Source: an uncultured bacterium
GTDB taxonomy: Bacteria; Desulfobacterota; GWC2-55-46
NCBI GenBank assembly: GCA_905339405.1
Contig: CAJPGC010000003.1
Span: forward strand, 1 to 64,000
Direction of reading: 5' to 3'
DNA length: 64,000 bases
Under the pieces are notes generated by a model, which was given only the letters and a program-made list of their open reading frames with translations, had not been told where the DNA came from and ran no database searches. Position numbers and translations under genes: made by a program. Of the stretch, positions 54,372-63,317 are shown in pieces (the first letter of the stretch is position 1; every line of letters starts with the position of its first letter).

Positions 54372-55733
54372 TTATCTGCCGCCTTTGCCGAAGAGTATCA
54401 CCTTTGACGTCTCGAGCATTATGAGGAGGTCGAGGGAGAACGTAAGGTTCTTGATATAGAAAAGGTCGTACCTGAGCTTCTCAAGCGAGTCCTCGACCGA
54501 GGAGCCGTACGGGTACTTTATCTGCGCCCAGCCGGTTATCCCGGGCTTTACGAAGTGGCGCTCGCTGTAGAACGGGATGACTTCCTTGAGGTTTTCAATG
54601 AATTCCGGGCGCTCCGGCCTCGGCCCCACTATGCTCATGTCCCCCTTGAGGACGTTGAAGAGCTGGGGGATCTCGTCCAGCCTGGATTTCCTGAGGAATT
54701 TTCCTATCCTCGTGACCCTCGGGTCGTCCTTCTGGGACCAGACCGCACCCGTGGACGCTTCCGCGTCCTGGCGCATCGTCCTGAACTTGTATAGAACGAA
54801 GTTCTTCTCCCGCTGCCCCATCCTCGACTGCCTGAGGAAGACGGGGCCGGGGGAGTCAAGCTTCACGGCGAGCGCGATAAGCGGGATCAGCGGCAGGCAT
54901 ATAAGCAGCCCTGTAAGCGAAAGCGCCACGTCGACCGCCCTCTTAACGAACATCTTCGAGTGCGTTATCTTGAAGCCGTCCGAGAATATGAACCAGCTCG
55001 GGGTTATGTTCTCTATGAGGAGCTTCCCGGTCATCTGCTCGTAGAACGATGGCGCGTCCATCACCTCGATGCCTCCGAGCTTGCAGCTCAGCACGTCTTT
55101 GAGAGGGAAAGTACCCCGCCTCTCGGACAGGGATACGACTATCTTGTGCGCCTTTTCCCTCTGGGCCGTCTCCATGAGGCCGTTGCCGCTTCCTATGATG
55201 GAGTTCTGCGGGACGAACACGGCTTCGTTCGTGCAGTTCACGTATCCGGTCAGAACGTAATTGTGATGCATGGACGATATGATGCACCCCATCTGGTTGG
55301 CCAGGGGGCCGGTGCCAAGGATTAAAACCCTCCTGGCGAACCTCGGGAACTTCATCACTATCTGATGGCTTATGTGCCATGAAAGCTGGAAGACAGCGAA
55401 CAGCGCGAGCGACATGGCAAGCACGGCCCTGCCTATCATCACCGTCGGTATCAGGTAATAGAGGGTGGAGAGCACGAAAAAGGATATGAGGGTCGCTGTG
55501 AGGACCCTTACGAATACCTCTTTTTTCAGGTTGTTTTTCTCGTTGTCGTAAAGTTCGGCCAGGAACGAGGAAAATATGAGCACCCCTCCGAAAATGAGGA
55601 CCCTTGCCGCGCCGAGCCCCAGGAAGTCATAAGCGTGGGGAAAGGCGCCAAAGCGCAAAGTGAGGCCGAAGTATACGGCCACGACGGTCATTATAAGGTC
55701 GATAAGCAGTAGAATCGAAATCTTTTCGGTCAT
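54372..55733 (-). CDS. XrtA-system priming sugar transferase (undecaprenyl-phosphate glycosyl-1-phosphate transferase)
   Basis: 453 residues. Four or five N-terminal membrane helices, a CoA-binding-like domain with RRVLILGTGPLANQMG near 140, and a C-terminal sugar-transferase domain: KRAVDVALSLTGLLICLPL, DSPGPVFLRQSRMGQREKNF, FRTMRQDAE, SRLDEIPQLFNVLKGDMSIVGPRPERP and PGITGWAQI. Catalyses the first committed step, putting sugar-1-phosphate on undecaprenyl phosphate. Overlaps the PrsT stop by 4 bases, so the TPR protein and transferase are coupled. Confidence 0.95.
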   Translation of the reverse strand: MTEKISILLLIDLIMTVVAVYFGLTLRFGAFPHAYDFLGLGAARVLIFGGVLIFSSFLAELYDNEKNNLKKEVFVRVLTATLISFFVLSTLYYLIPTVMIGRAVLAMSLALFAVFQLSWHISHQIVMKFPRFARRVLILGTGPLANQMGCIISSMHHNYVLTGYVNCTNEAVFVPQNSIIGSGNGLMETAQREKAHKIVVSLSERRGTFPLKDVLSCKLGGIEVMDAPSFYEQMTGKLLIENITPSWFIFSDGFKITHSKMFVKRAVDVALSLTGLLICLPLIPLIALAVKLDSPGPVFLRQSRMGQREKNFVLYKFRTMRQDAEASTGAVWSQKDDPRVTRIGKFLRKSRLDEIPQLFNVLKGDMSIVGPRPERPEFIENLKEVIPFYSERHFVKPGITGWAQIKYPYGSSVEDSLEKLRYDLFYIKNLTFSLDLLIMLETSKVILFGKGGR

Positions 55734-58507
55734 CTTGTCTTGCGCTGCCCCTTGTTAAGTTCTGATAAAAGTTGCCTTGCTTTGCCCGACTCCGGGAACT
55801 CGCCCATTCCGACGGCCTTTTCGAGGGCCGCCGCCGCTCCGGCCTTGTCTCCGGCGCCATTGAGGGCCGTTCCATAGTGGTAAAGCACAGTCGGGTTTCC
55901 GGGAAGCGCCTCTGTGGCCGCTTTGAGCATCTTGACAGCCGAAGGATAATTGCCGGTCCTGGCAAGCAGCATGCCGAGAGTGTCAAGCACCGCGGCGTCC
56001 TTGGGCGCGAGCACGAAGGCCTTTTTAGCCAGCTGGAGCGCCTTGGCCGGGTCGCTTTCTGCCGTCAGGTAGGCAAGGTTATTGAGAGCGGGCACGAAGT
56101 TAGGGGAAACCCTGAGCGCCCGCTGGTACTCCGCCATCGATTCCTTTTTCCTGCCCATGAACTCGAGGGTCGCGCCCTGCTGGAATATGACAGCGGCGTT
56201 GTTGGGGCTCTCCTTCTCGGCTTTTTTGAAGATATCGAGGGCGGCGCCGTATTCCTTCTTTGCCGTGTATATCATCCCGAGCGTCATGTGCGGGGCCACG
56301 TTTTTGCTCTTCATTGACACGGCCTTTTTCAGCGCCTCAACAGCCTTCGCTTCCTGCTTGCTAGACTGGTAGACCATCGCGAGCACCATGTATCCGGCCG
56401 GTGAATCCGGGTTCCTGGAGATGACCTTCCTCGCGGCATCCTCGGCTTCGGCGTACTTCCCCATGAGGCTGTAGACTCTGGACTGCTCGGCCAGGAGCTC
56501 GGGGTTCTCAGGGTCTTTGGCCAGCCTGCCGTTTACGAACTCCAGGGCCCTCTTATGGTCGTTCATCGCGAGAAGGGAGTCGAGCTTGCGCCCGTAGGCC
56601 AGCTTCGGGTCGATTTTTTCAAGCGCGTCAAAGACCTCGAAGGCGTCCTTATATCTCTTGTCCGCCATCAGCGCCTTGCCCTTGAGCTCGTAATGGAACG
56701 CGTTTTTAGGCTCCTTCTCGATGGCTTTGTCAAGATAGGAGACTGCCTTGGCGATCTCCCTTCTGCCCAGGTAATGGTTGGCGAGCGAGGAGTATGCCTC
56801 TACTTTCCCGGTCGCTTCTGCTTTCTTGTAATACTGGGCGGCTTCATCCGCCTTCCCGCCCGCTTCCAGGAGGGTCCCGAGCGTGATCAGAGCTTTCAAA
56901 TTGTCTGGCGCCCTCTGGACGAGGCTTTTCAATTCCTCTATGCCCTTTTCCTGCTTGCCGGCAAACACATTGACCATCGCCAGGCTCATGTACGGAGCGG
57001 GGTAGTCGGGGTTCGCCGCCTTCGATTTCTCGAATGACTTAACCGCCTCGGCGGACTTGCCCTCCCTGAGGAGCACCTCCCCTATCATATTGTGGATTAT
57101 GGCGTCGCTCTGCCCGCCGCTGAGCCCCTTCGAGAGCGTCTCCTTCGCTTTCCCGAAATCCTTGTTCTTCAGGTAATTGGTCGCGAGCATGACCCTTGTG
57201 TTCAAGAGGTCCGGGGCCGCTTCCACTGCCTTTTTAAGGTTCAACTCCGCTTCCCTGTACCTGCCTTTGCTGAGGCTGTAGACCCCTTTTTTCATATGCG
57301 CGTCTACGAGGCCGGGGTCGAGCTCGAGCGCCCTGTTGAGCTCCGCCATACCCTCTTCCTGCATACCTTTGGCCATGTAAGCGCTGCCGAGCACGTTATG
57401 GGCGAGGGCGTTGTCCGCATCCGAGTCCAGGGCTTTCCTGGCCTCGGTCACGGCGTCGTCGAGCCTGTTCTGCCTGAGCAGCACGAGAGAGAGCATTATC
57501 CTGGACTGGGGGAATTCGGGAGCAAGGTCGAGGGCTTTCTGGAACTGTGACGTGGCCTGCTCCGGCTCGCCTTTATGGAAGTGCGCCATTCCCAGGAAGT
57601 AATAGGTCCCCGGGTCTACCGCGTAGGACAGGCCCTTCTGAAGGGATGTTATCGCGTTCTGATAGTCCTTCATGTGAAGCATGGCAAGACCTTTTAATCT
57701 GTGCCCTTCCGCCCTGTTCGGATGTTTCTCTATGATCGAGTCGGCCAGGGCCGCGGCGTCCGGATATTTGCCGTTCTCGAGGAGGATGGTGCCTTTTTTG
57801 AACGACGCCTGTATCTCTTCCGGATGGTCCCTGAGTATGCGCTCATAGGTCTCGAGAGCGGCCTTCAGGTCTTCCTGCGCCGTCTGGGACTCGGCCAGAA
57901 GATAAAGAGCGCCGACGTTGCCGGCCTCTTTCGCCAGTATATCGGAAATCTGATTTTCGGTAGCCGCCTTGTCCCCCATCTGCATATATACCCTTGCAAG
58001 GTACAGCCGGGGCTCGGTCCTGTCGCCTGCCGCTATGGACTTTTTGAGATATGCCACGGCGCCGGGGTAGTCTTTCTTTACTATGTGCGCCCACCCTGCC
58101 ACTTCCAGCGCCTCAGAGTCGGCGGAGCCCTCCTTGATGAACTCAGACAATTCCTTGAGGGCCTCGGCCGGCTTCGACTTCTGCACGTATACCTTCGCCA
58201 GCTCTATCCTGGCCTCTTTCAGGGAAGGGCTCTGCCTTATTACCTTCTGCAGCTCCTTTTCAGCTGACTCCAGGTTCCCCAGGTTCGAGTATGCCTTCGC
58301 GAGCTGGAAACGGGCTTCGAAGTAGTTTGCGTCCTTTTCCAGCGCGGTCTTGAAAAGGACTACCGCTCCGCGGGAGTTTTTCTCGCCCGCGAGTTTTATC
58401 CCCTCCTGCAGGAGCTCTTCCTTGGGCTTGCTGGCCTGTCCGCAACCGAGGACCAGAACGGACATTGATATCGCTATAAGACTGGCAAGAGTTCTTTTGC
58501 TAAACAA
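55730..58507 (-). CDS. prsT: PrsT, TPR-repeat lipoprotein of the PEP-CTERM system
   Basis: 925 residues. Lipoprotein signal with LVLGCGQA lipobox, Cys22, so the mature protein is anchored in a membrane. The remainder is a continuous TPR array of about 22-24 repeats, for example YFEARFQLAKAYSNLGNLESAE and DSPAGYMVLAMVYQSSKQEAKAVEAL. It starts at TTG (58507), with GGAGG at 58520-58516, and overlaps the degenerate receiver by 8 bases. PrsT is the largest constant member of XrtA clusters and probably scaffolds polymer or PEP-CTERM assembly in the periplasm; its mechanism is not established. Confidence 0.93.
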   Translation of the reverse strand: MFSKRTLASLIAISMSVLVLGCGQASKPKEELLQEGIKLAGEKNSRGAVVLFKTALEKDANYFEARFQLAKAYSNLGNLESAEKELQKVIRQSPSLKEARIELAKVYVQKSKPAEALKELSEFIKEGSADSEALEVAGWAHIVKKDYPGAVAYLKKSIAAGDRTEPRLYLARVYMQMGDKAATENQISDILAKEAGNVGALYLLAESQTAQEDLKAALETYERILRDHPEEIQASFKKGTILLENGKYPDAAALADSIIEKHPNRAEGHRLKGLAMLHMKDYQNAITSLQKGLSYAVDPGTYYFLGMAHFHKGEPEQATSQFQKALDLAPEFPQSRIMLSLVLLRQNRLDDAVTEARKALDSDADNALAHNVLGSAYMAKGMQEEGMAELNRALELDPGLVDAHMKKGVYSLSKGRYREAELNLKKAVEAAPDLLNTRVMLATNYLKNKDFGKAKETLSKGLSGGQSDAIIHNMIGEVLLREGKSAEAVKSFEKSKAANPDYPAPYMSLAMVNVFAGKQEKGIEELKSLVQRAPDNLKALITLGTLLEAGGKADEAAQYYKKAEATGKVEAYSSLANHYLGRREIAKAVSYLDKAIEKEPKNAFHYELKGKALMADKRYKDAFEVFDALEKIDPKLAYGRKLDSLLAMNDHKRALEFVNGRLAKDPENPELLAEQSRVYSLMGKYAEAEDAARKVISRNPDSPAGYMVLAMVYQSSKQEAKAVEALKKAVSMKSKNVAPHMTLGMIYTAKKEYGAALDIFKKAEKESPNNAAVIFQQGATLEFMGRKKESMAEYQRALRVSPNFVPALNNLAYLTAESDPAKALQLAKKAFVLAPKDAAVLDTLGMLLARTGNYPSAVKMLKAATEALPGNPTVLYHYGTALNGAGDKAGAAAALEKAVGMGEFPESGKARQLLSELNKGQRKTR

Positions 58508-58883
58508 TGTTGTAGCCTCCGTTGATAATGAAGTCTCCGGACATGACCTGCCTCACGACCGAAGTGAACTTCTGATAGTTGAGCGGCTTGATCATGCAAT
58601 AGGTCCCCTTGAAGCTCTCCAGCAGGGCTATGAGGTCCCGGTCGATGTGCGTAGCCAGTATCACGGTCGGTATCTTGCGCCGCTGGATCTCTTCCATGTG
58701 CTCGTCAGCGTACGGATAACTCATTACGACGAGCCCGAATTCATCCCGGTGAAGCGTGCCCGAAAGGCCTTGCGCTTCCTTTGTCATTACATCCGTGGCA
58801 TATCCTTCAGATTCGAGGATGGCAGAACATACACGCGAGAAACCGGCGTCGTCGATGATAAGGATTTTTCTTTTTTGCATCAT
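58500..58883 (-). CDS. Degenerate receiver-like protein without phospho-aspartate
   Basis: 127 residues. The CheY-like fold shows KILIIDDAGFSRVCSAILESEGY with the acidic pair at 11-12, TVILATHIDRD at 73-83, and Lys99 in CMIKPLNYQKF. The strand that normally carries the phospho-Asp reads LVVMSYPYA, with Ser55 in its place. It cannot be phosphorylated in the usual way, so it may act as a stand-alone binding partner, perhaps for PrsK or PrsT. It is the first gene of the exopolysaccharide run, with a sigma-54-like promoter just before the ATG and no ribosome site. Confidence 0.75.
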   Translation of the reverse strand: MMQKRKILIIDDAGFSRVCSAILESEGYATDVMTKEAQGLSGTLHRDEFGLVVMSYPYADEHMEEIQRRKIPTVILATHIDRDLIALLESFKGTYCMIKPLNYQKFTSVVRQVMSGDFIINGGYNIV

Positions 58884-58895
58884 GGGTGCGTATTA

Positions 58896-58911
58896 CGCAA
58901 AAACCGTGCCC
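58896..58911 (-). promoter_or_regulatory. sigma-54-like promoter in front of the degenerate receiver/PrsT operon
   Basis: The minus strand reads GGGCAC-GGTTT-TTGCG; GG and GC have the exact 24/12 spacing and only the first base departs from TGGCAC. The transcript would begin within 2-4 bases of the ATG at 58883, so it would be leaderless or nearly so. Confidence 0.55.
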
Positions 58912-59116
58912 TCGCATCCATAGAAAAAGAAGCAAACGAAAAGGATTTTTACCTTAAGAAGAAGCCGTGGGATTTCGAAAGGTTATGAGATAACTTCGGC
59001 AGGATCAGACAAAACTGAAGTCCCTTCATAATGACCGGATTCCATGGGAATCATGTGTGGTGTATCTAAAGGTAACAGAAATGAAATGACAATGACTTAA
59101 CAGCTCATTTGGGACT

Positions 59117-59130
59117 GTTTCCAAAGGAAC
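59117..59130. promoter_or_regulatory. Putative activator site, imperfect palindrome
   Basis: GTTTCC-AAA-GGAAC, sharing the 14-base core TGTTTCCAAAGGAA with the perfect palindrome 61 bases away. About 220 bases upstream of the sigma-54-like promoter -12 box. Confidence 0.4.
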
Positions 59131-59172
59131 CAATTTAAAAATTTATTAAAATATCAGGTGTTTAGGCTGGAA

Positions 59173-59197
59173 ATAGTGTTTCCAAAGGAAACACTAT
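59173..59197. promoter_or_regulatory. Perfect palindrome, putative activator site
   Basis: ATAGTGTTTCC-AAA-GGAAACACTAT has 11-base arms and a 3-base centre, starting at the last base of the NtrC-type gene. No T-run follows on either strand, so it is not an ordinary intrinsic terminator. About 275-300 bases upstream of the sigma-54-like promoter at 58896-58911. Confidence 0.45.
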
Positions 59198-60555
59198 CAA
59201 AAAGGTTGGACTTCTTTCAACTTTTTGTAGAAGGCTTTTCTGGAAATTCCAAGCAGCTTCGCCGCTTTTGACTTGTTCCCCTTGCACTCCTCTAGCACGC
59301 TCCTGACCGTCTCGAGTTCAAGCTCCTTGAGCGTTTTTTGAGAGGAAGCGACAGGGCCAGCAGGCTCTTTTGCGGCCTGGAGCATCTCCTCAGGCAGCTC
59401 TTTCAGGGTTATCTTGTCTTTTTTCGCGAGGACCACCGCCCTTTCGACAATATTGCGGAGCTGGCGTATGTTTCCAGGCCAGGAATAACCGGTCATGGCC
59501 TCCATCGCCTCCTCGGATATCCTCAGTACCTTTTTCTCCTTGAGGCAGAACTCGCTCAGGAAATCCGAGATGATTATAGGTATGTCCGAGCTCCTGTCCC
59601 TTAGAGGGGGTACGCCTATGTGGACGACGTTTATCCTGTAGAACAGGTCTCTCCTGAAATTCCCGTTCTCGACTTCAGCCCTCAGGTCCCTGTTGGTGGA
59701 ACAGACCAGCCTGAAGCCGACCTTTATTTTTTTATTGCTGCCGAGCCGCTCCATCTCCCTTTCCTGGAGCACCCTCAAAAGCTTTGCCTGAAGCGAGAGC
59801 TCTAGCTCGCCTATCTCGTCAAGGAAGAGCGTGCCTTCGCCGGCCTGCTCGAACTTGCCGACCCTGGCCGATACCGCCCCGGTGAACGCGCCCTTCTCGG
59901 AGCCGAAGAACTCCGATTCCATCAGCTCCCTCGGGAACGCGGCGCAGTTCACGGCCACGAAAGGCTTGTCCCTGCGCGAGCTCGTGAAATGAAGGGTCTT
60001 GGCCAGGAGCTCCTTTCCTGTGCCGGTCTCCCCGCTTATGAGGACGCTGCTTCCGGAGTCCTTTACGGCGTCTATCACCTCCACTATCCTGTGCATCTGG
60101 GCCGAGGTACCGACTATGAACGGCTGGACGTGCTCGGAGGCTATCCTTTTCTTGAGTTCCTCGAGCTCCCTTTTGAGCTGCCTCTGCTCGACGGCCCTGG
60201 CGAGTATGCTCTTGAGCTTCACGTAATCGGGCGGCTTTATGAAATAATAGAAAGCGCCCCTTGTCACGGCCTGCACGGCCGAGTCAACTGTGCCGTACGC
60301 CGTAAGGAAGATGACCGGGACGTCAGGGTGGCTCTCGGTGACGTATTCGAAGAGCTGCATGCCGCTTTTGCCGGGCATCTTCATGTCCGTTATCACGGCG
60401 TCGATGCTCCTGGAAGAGGCCTCGAGCTGGCTCATGGCAAGCTCGGCATTCGAAGCGGTCGATATCTCGTAACCCTCCTCGGAGAGTATGGCCGAAAGCA
60501 CCTTTATGGCGTTCGGCTCGTCGTCCACTATGAGGACCCTTCCGTTCAGTCCCAT
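59197..60555 (-). CDS. Second sigma-54-dependent response regulator (NtrC type)
   Basis: 452 residues from the ATG at 60555, which has AGGA 7 bases before it; a start 5 codons upstream has none. Receiver domain: [15 protein letters not shown] with the acidic pair, phospho-Asp in [12 protein letters not shown], and [18 protein letters not shown]+ domain: [32 protein letters not shown] (GAFTGA loop), LFLDEIGEL and [17 protein letters not shown]. Fis-type DNA-binding end: [21 protein letters not shown]. Coupled to the histidine kinase upstream by a 10-base overlap. A perfect palindrome begins at its stop codon and could be an autoregulatory or downstream target site. Confidence 0.93.
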   Translation of the reverse strand: MGLNGRVLIVDDEPNAIKVLSAILSEEGYEISTASNAELAMSQLEASSRSIDAVITDMKMPGKSGMQLFEYVTESHPDVPVIFLTAYGTVDSAVQAVTRGAFYYFIKPPDYVKLKSILARAVEQRQLKRELEELKKRIASEHVQPFIVGTSAQMHRIVEVIDAVKDSGSSVLISGETGTGKELLAKTLHFTSSRRDKPFVAVNCAAFPRELMESEFFGSEKGAFTGAVSARVGKFEQAGEGTLFLDEIGELELSLQAKLLRVLQEREMERLGSNKKIKVGFRLVCSTNRDLRAEVENGNFRRDLFYRINVVHIGVPPLRDRSSDIPIIISDFLSEFCLKEKKVLRISEEAMEAMTGYSWPGNIRQLRNIVERAVVLAKKDKITLKELPEEMLQAAKEPAGPVASSQKTLKELELETVRSVLEECKGNKSKAAKLLGISRKAFYKKLKEVQPF

Positions 60556-61565
60556 GCCCCGGTCCTGCATTCGCGGGCAGGCAGATACATCCTTACGACC
60601 GTGCCCTTGCCCTTCGAGCTCGTGATCTCGATATAGCCGCCGTTCTGCTTCAATATCTCCCTCGTTATCAGGAGGCCGAACCCCCTGCCCCTGTTTTTTT
60701 TCAGCGGCACGGATATGTCGTCGGACGTCTCGGGCAGTTTTATGCCCGGGCCGCTGTCCGAGACTTCTATCACCACGAAACCGTTTGCGTCCTTTTCCTC
60801 GAAGAACGTGGATACCCTGAACTCCTCGCCGGGCCTCAGCGCCTCGATGGCGTTGTTTACCACGTTGAGCACCGCCTGCTCTATCTGGAACGAATTGGCG
60901 AGCACGGCCGGCAGCTCGCCGTAGGTGTAGCTGAACCGCAGCTCCCTGGAGCGCGCCTGGAGAGAAGTGAAGACCTCAATTTTTTTCAAAAGGCCGTTCA
61001 CGTCCATCTCTGAAAGTTCCATCTCGAAAACGGACCTGCTGAGGAACCTTGATATGAAATCGTCGAGCCTCTGTATCTCCTCTTCGATTATGTTCGTGAA
61101 ATCAAGGAGAGTGGACTCCTTGGGGTACCTGCCGCGAAGGTATATGACCGCCCCCTTTATGGCGTTCAGCGGGTTTCTCACGCCGTGGATGAACGCTGTG
61201 GCGGTCTTTCCGGTGTCGATGAGCCGCTCCGGGCTGCAGAAGCTGTCCTGGGCCGGGTACGTTATCACCTTGACGGTAGCGCCCCTGACCTTCCCGTTGC
61301 CTTCTTTAACGGGGATTATCTCTACGTCGGATTTTACCTGGCCGGTTATGGAATTGAAGTAGTGCCCCTTGAGCGTAAGCGGCTTGCCGCTCCTCAACAC
61401 CTGCAGGAGAGCGTCCCTGTTGTCGAGGAATATCCTGGGCAGGACCATGTAATATTTCCTGCCGAGCGCGTCGACCGGGTCTATACCCGTCATTTTCGAC
61501 GCGTCCTTGTCCCAGGCGGTCACAACAAGGCGGTTGTCAGTCCCGAATGTGTAATACCGAAGCAT
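60546..61565 (-). CDS. Soluble histidine kinase (NtrB-like) with N-terminal PAS domain
   Basis: 339 residues, no membrane helix. PAS-like domain (1-105; FGTDNRLVVTAWDKDASKMTGIDPVDALGR is the typical start), His127 in ATAFIHGVRNPLNAIKG, and an intact HATPase_c domain (about 200-330) with VLNVVNNAIEAL, VSDSGPGI and RGFGLLITREILKQNGG. Cognate of the NtrC-type regulator that follows, separate from PrsK/PrsR. Its PAS domain would read a cytoplasmic cue. Confidence 0.9.
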   Translation of the reverse strand: MLRYYTFGTDNRLVVTAWDKDASKMTGIDPVDALGRKYYMVLPRIFLDNRDALLQVLRSGKPLTLKGHYFNSITGQVKSDVEIIPVKEGNGKVRGATVKVITYPAQDSFCSPERLIDTGKTATAFIHGVRNPLNAIKGAVIYLRGRYPKESTLLDFTNIIEEEIQRLDDFISRFLSRSVFEMELSEMDVNGLLKKIEVFTSLQARSRELRFSYTYGELPAVLANSFQIEQAVLNVVNNAIEALRPGEEFRVSTFFEEKDANGFVVIEVSDSGPGIKLPETSDDISVPLKKNRGRGFGLLITREILKQNGGYIEITSSKGKGTVVRMYLPARECRTGAWD

Positions 61566-61567
61566 CC

Positions 61568-62260
61568 CTATTCCTTTACCTGAGTGCGCCCGAGCTCTTC
61601 CGTCGCTTCGTGGAAAAGGGCGGGGTTTACGCTTGCCACAGCGGCCTCGATATCTTCTATCCCGCCGAGGTAAGGGGTCCTCTGTCCGTGATATTCGATG
61701 GTCGGACCTATGGGCTGAAAGAAAATACCCATCCTCTTGAGAAGAAGATACAGGCCCTTTGCCATGACCGTGTACCAGTGGGTCAGCCCTCTTTTCCTGC
61801 TTTCGATGTAGATGAGCTTGTAAAGCCCGATGACTATCTCGTGCCTGTTCCTTCTGTCGTTCGGCACCGAATGAAACTCCGGAGGAGCGTCCCCCTGGTC
61901 GTTATAGATGAAGTTGTCCTCGGCCCTTCGCCTGTACTCCTTTTTAAGGGCGAGCCTGGATATCTCGCCGAGCCTCTCCCTTTCTATCAGGGAGACGTCG
62001 CTTGAAAGGACGCAGTTCTTCTCGAGGGGGAACCCGTCCCCGGAATTCAGGATTATCCGGGCGGTGCCGATAAGCTCGCCCATTTCGTTGAACGCGCCGA
62101 AATGCACCGAATGGCGGTCGAAGGCGTCTATCTCGAGCCCATCCGGATGGTCCTCGGGTTTTTCAAAACCCCTTTCCTCGCAGTAGACCTTGTACCTGAG
62201 CCTGTAGACCTCTTCAAGCTCGACCGCGGAAGAAACCTTCTTGAAATGGATGGGAGCCAT
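61568..62260 (-). CDS. PEP-CTERM/exosortase-associated acyltransferase
   Basis: 230 residues from the ATG at 62260; an in-frame TTG at 62275 is possible too. ELEEVYRLRYKVYCEERGFEKPEDHPDG is the opening of the exosortase-linked acyltransferase family, related in fold to acyl-homoserine-lactone synthases. GELIGTARIIL, RLGEISRLALKKEYRR and VMAKGLYLLLKRMGIFFQPIGP follow. It probably transfers a fatty-acyl group to an amine; substrate unknown. It ends 3 bases before the histidine kinase gene and heads the minus-strand block. Confidence 0.9.
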   Translation of the reverse strand: MAPIHFKKVSSAVELEEVYRLRYKVYCEERGFEKPEDHPDGLEIDAFDRHSVHFGAFNEMGELIGTARIILNSGDGFPLEKNCVLSSDVSLIERERLGEISRLALKKEYRRRAEDNFIYNDQGDAPPEFHSVPNDRRNRHEIVIGLYKLIYIESRKRGLTHWYTVMAKGLYLLLKRMGIFFQPIGPTIEYHGQRTPYLGGIEDIEAAVASVNPALFHEATEELGRTQVKE

Positions 62261-62411
62261 GTGATAAAAACCCAATCTATGATTTAATAGCTAAAGCCAT
62301 CCTGATGGATGCCCTTCAGCCAATACTATTTATATTAAGCTTATCGTCAGTTTGAAGGCAAAATTATACACTTTTTTTGAACCGCACTCTATCGCAAAAA
62401 AAGGACCTCTC

Positions 62412-63095
62412 TTGAAGAACGGAACAGCAGCACGGGTCGCGCCTTTTGCCGTTTTCATGCTCGTCATCGGGGCCCAGGAGGCGATGTCATATATCCCCGG
62501 CCTCCCGCAGGCATTCACGGATAACGCTGGCGTGTTCCTGTATCCGCTGCGCGTACTGCTCGCGGCCGCGCTCATAGCCGTCTTCTGGAAGAAGTACGTC
62601 GAGATAGACATGCGCGACCTGCTGAAATACAGGGAGACCTTCCTGGCGGCCGCCGTGGGGCTTATCGTCTTCGTGCTGTGGATAAACATGGATTTTGACT
62701 TCGCCAGGTTCGGCGAGCCCAAGCCCTTCGACCCGGGCGCGCTTGGAGGCGGCCCTGCGGGAGCCGCGCACATGGCCGTGAGGCTTTTCGGCGCGGCCGT
62801 CATTGTCCCTGTCATGGAAGAGCTGTTCTGGAGGTCTTTCCTCATAAGATACATAGACAAGCCCGATTTCCTGAGCGTCCAGATCGGAAGGTTCTCTCTG
62901 AGCGCGTTTGTCATATCAACCGTCCTGTTCGGACTGGAGCACAATATGATAGCCGCCGGAATGATGGCGGGCGCGGCATACAATCTACTTCTATACAGGT
63001 CAAGGAGCGTAACTCAATGCATCGTGGCCCACGCCACGACCAACCTCGTCCTGGGCATATACGTAATAATGACCGGAAGCTGGAATTTCTGGTAA
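62412..63095 (+). CDS. PEP-CTERM-system CAAX-protease-like membrane protein
   Basis: 227 residues when started at TTG 62412, which has AAGGA 6 bases before it; an upstream in-frame TTG at 62352 has no ribosome site. Six or more membrane helices. The Rce1/CPBP motifs are intact: EELFWR (EExxxR, Glu136-137), FGLEHN (His177) and AHATTNLVLG (His207, Asn211). This is the type found near exosortase genes, where it may process membrane substrates; function is unproven. Transcribed divergently from the acyltransferase; 150 bases between the two starts hold their shared promoter region. Confidence 0.9.
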   Translation: MKNGTAARVAPFAVFMLVIGAQEAMSYIPGLPQAFTDNAGVFLYPLRVLLAAALIAVFWKKYVEIDMRDLLKYRETFLAAAVGLIVFVLWINMDFDFARFGEPKPFDPGALGGGPAGAAHMAVRLFGAAVIVPVMEELFWRSFLIRYIDKPDFLSVQIGRFSLSAFVISTVLFGLEHNMIAAGMMAGAAYNLLLYRSRSVTQCIVAHATTNLVLGIYVIMTGSWNFW

Positions 63096-63317
63096 CGCCA
63101 GCCCCGCTCCCGGCTTCCCTTTTCCCTTATCGGCCTCAGAATTTTATCATATTCTTCAAAGGAATTCAGCATCACCGGGCTGAACCTGAAATACATTTAT
63201 TTTTCATATAGTTGCGCTACAAAACAGCTCTTTCATCTCTTTTGCGGCGGCCCCCTCCTTGTGTAAAAACCCTTTTTGTGATTAGATTAGCAGGCCCATC
63301 GAGCGGGCAAAGGTCCG
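63096..63317. other. 222-base intergenic region before the third NtrC-type gene
   Basis: No gene or clear sigma-54 site seen. A weak TTGTGT-N17-TTAGAT pair near 63257-63285 might serve as a sigma-70 promoter for the gene at 63318. Confidence 0.3.

Larger units (their letters stand above)
58884..59196. other. 313-base regulatory gap upstream of the PrsT operon
   Basis: Between the NtrC-type gene (stop at 59197) and the degenerate receiver (start 58883). It holds a sigma-54-like promoter at 58896-58911, an imperfect palindrome GTTTCC-AAA-GGAAC at 59117-59130 and a perfect palindrome at 59173-59197. No gene is visible in it. Confidence 0.6.
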
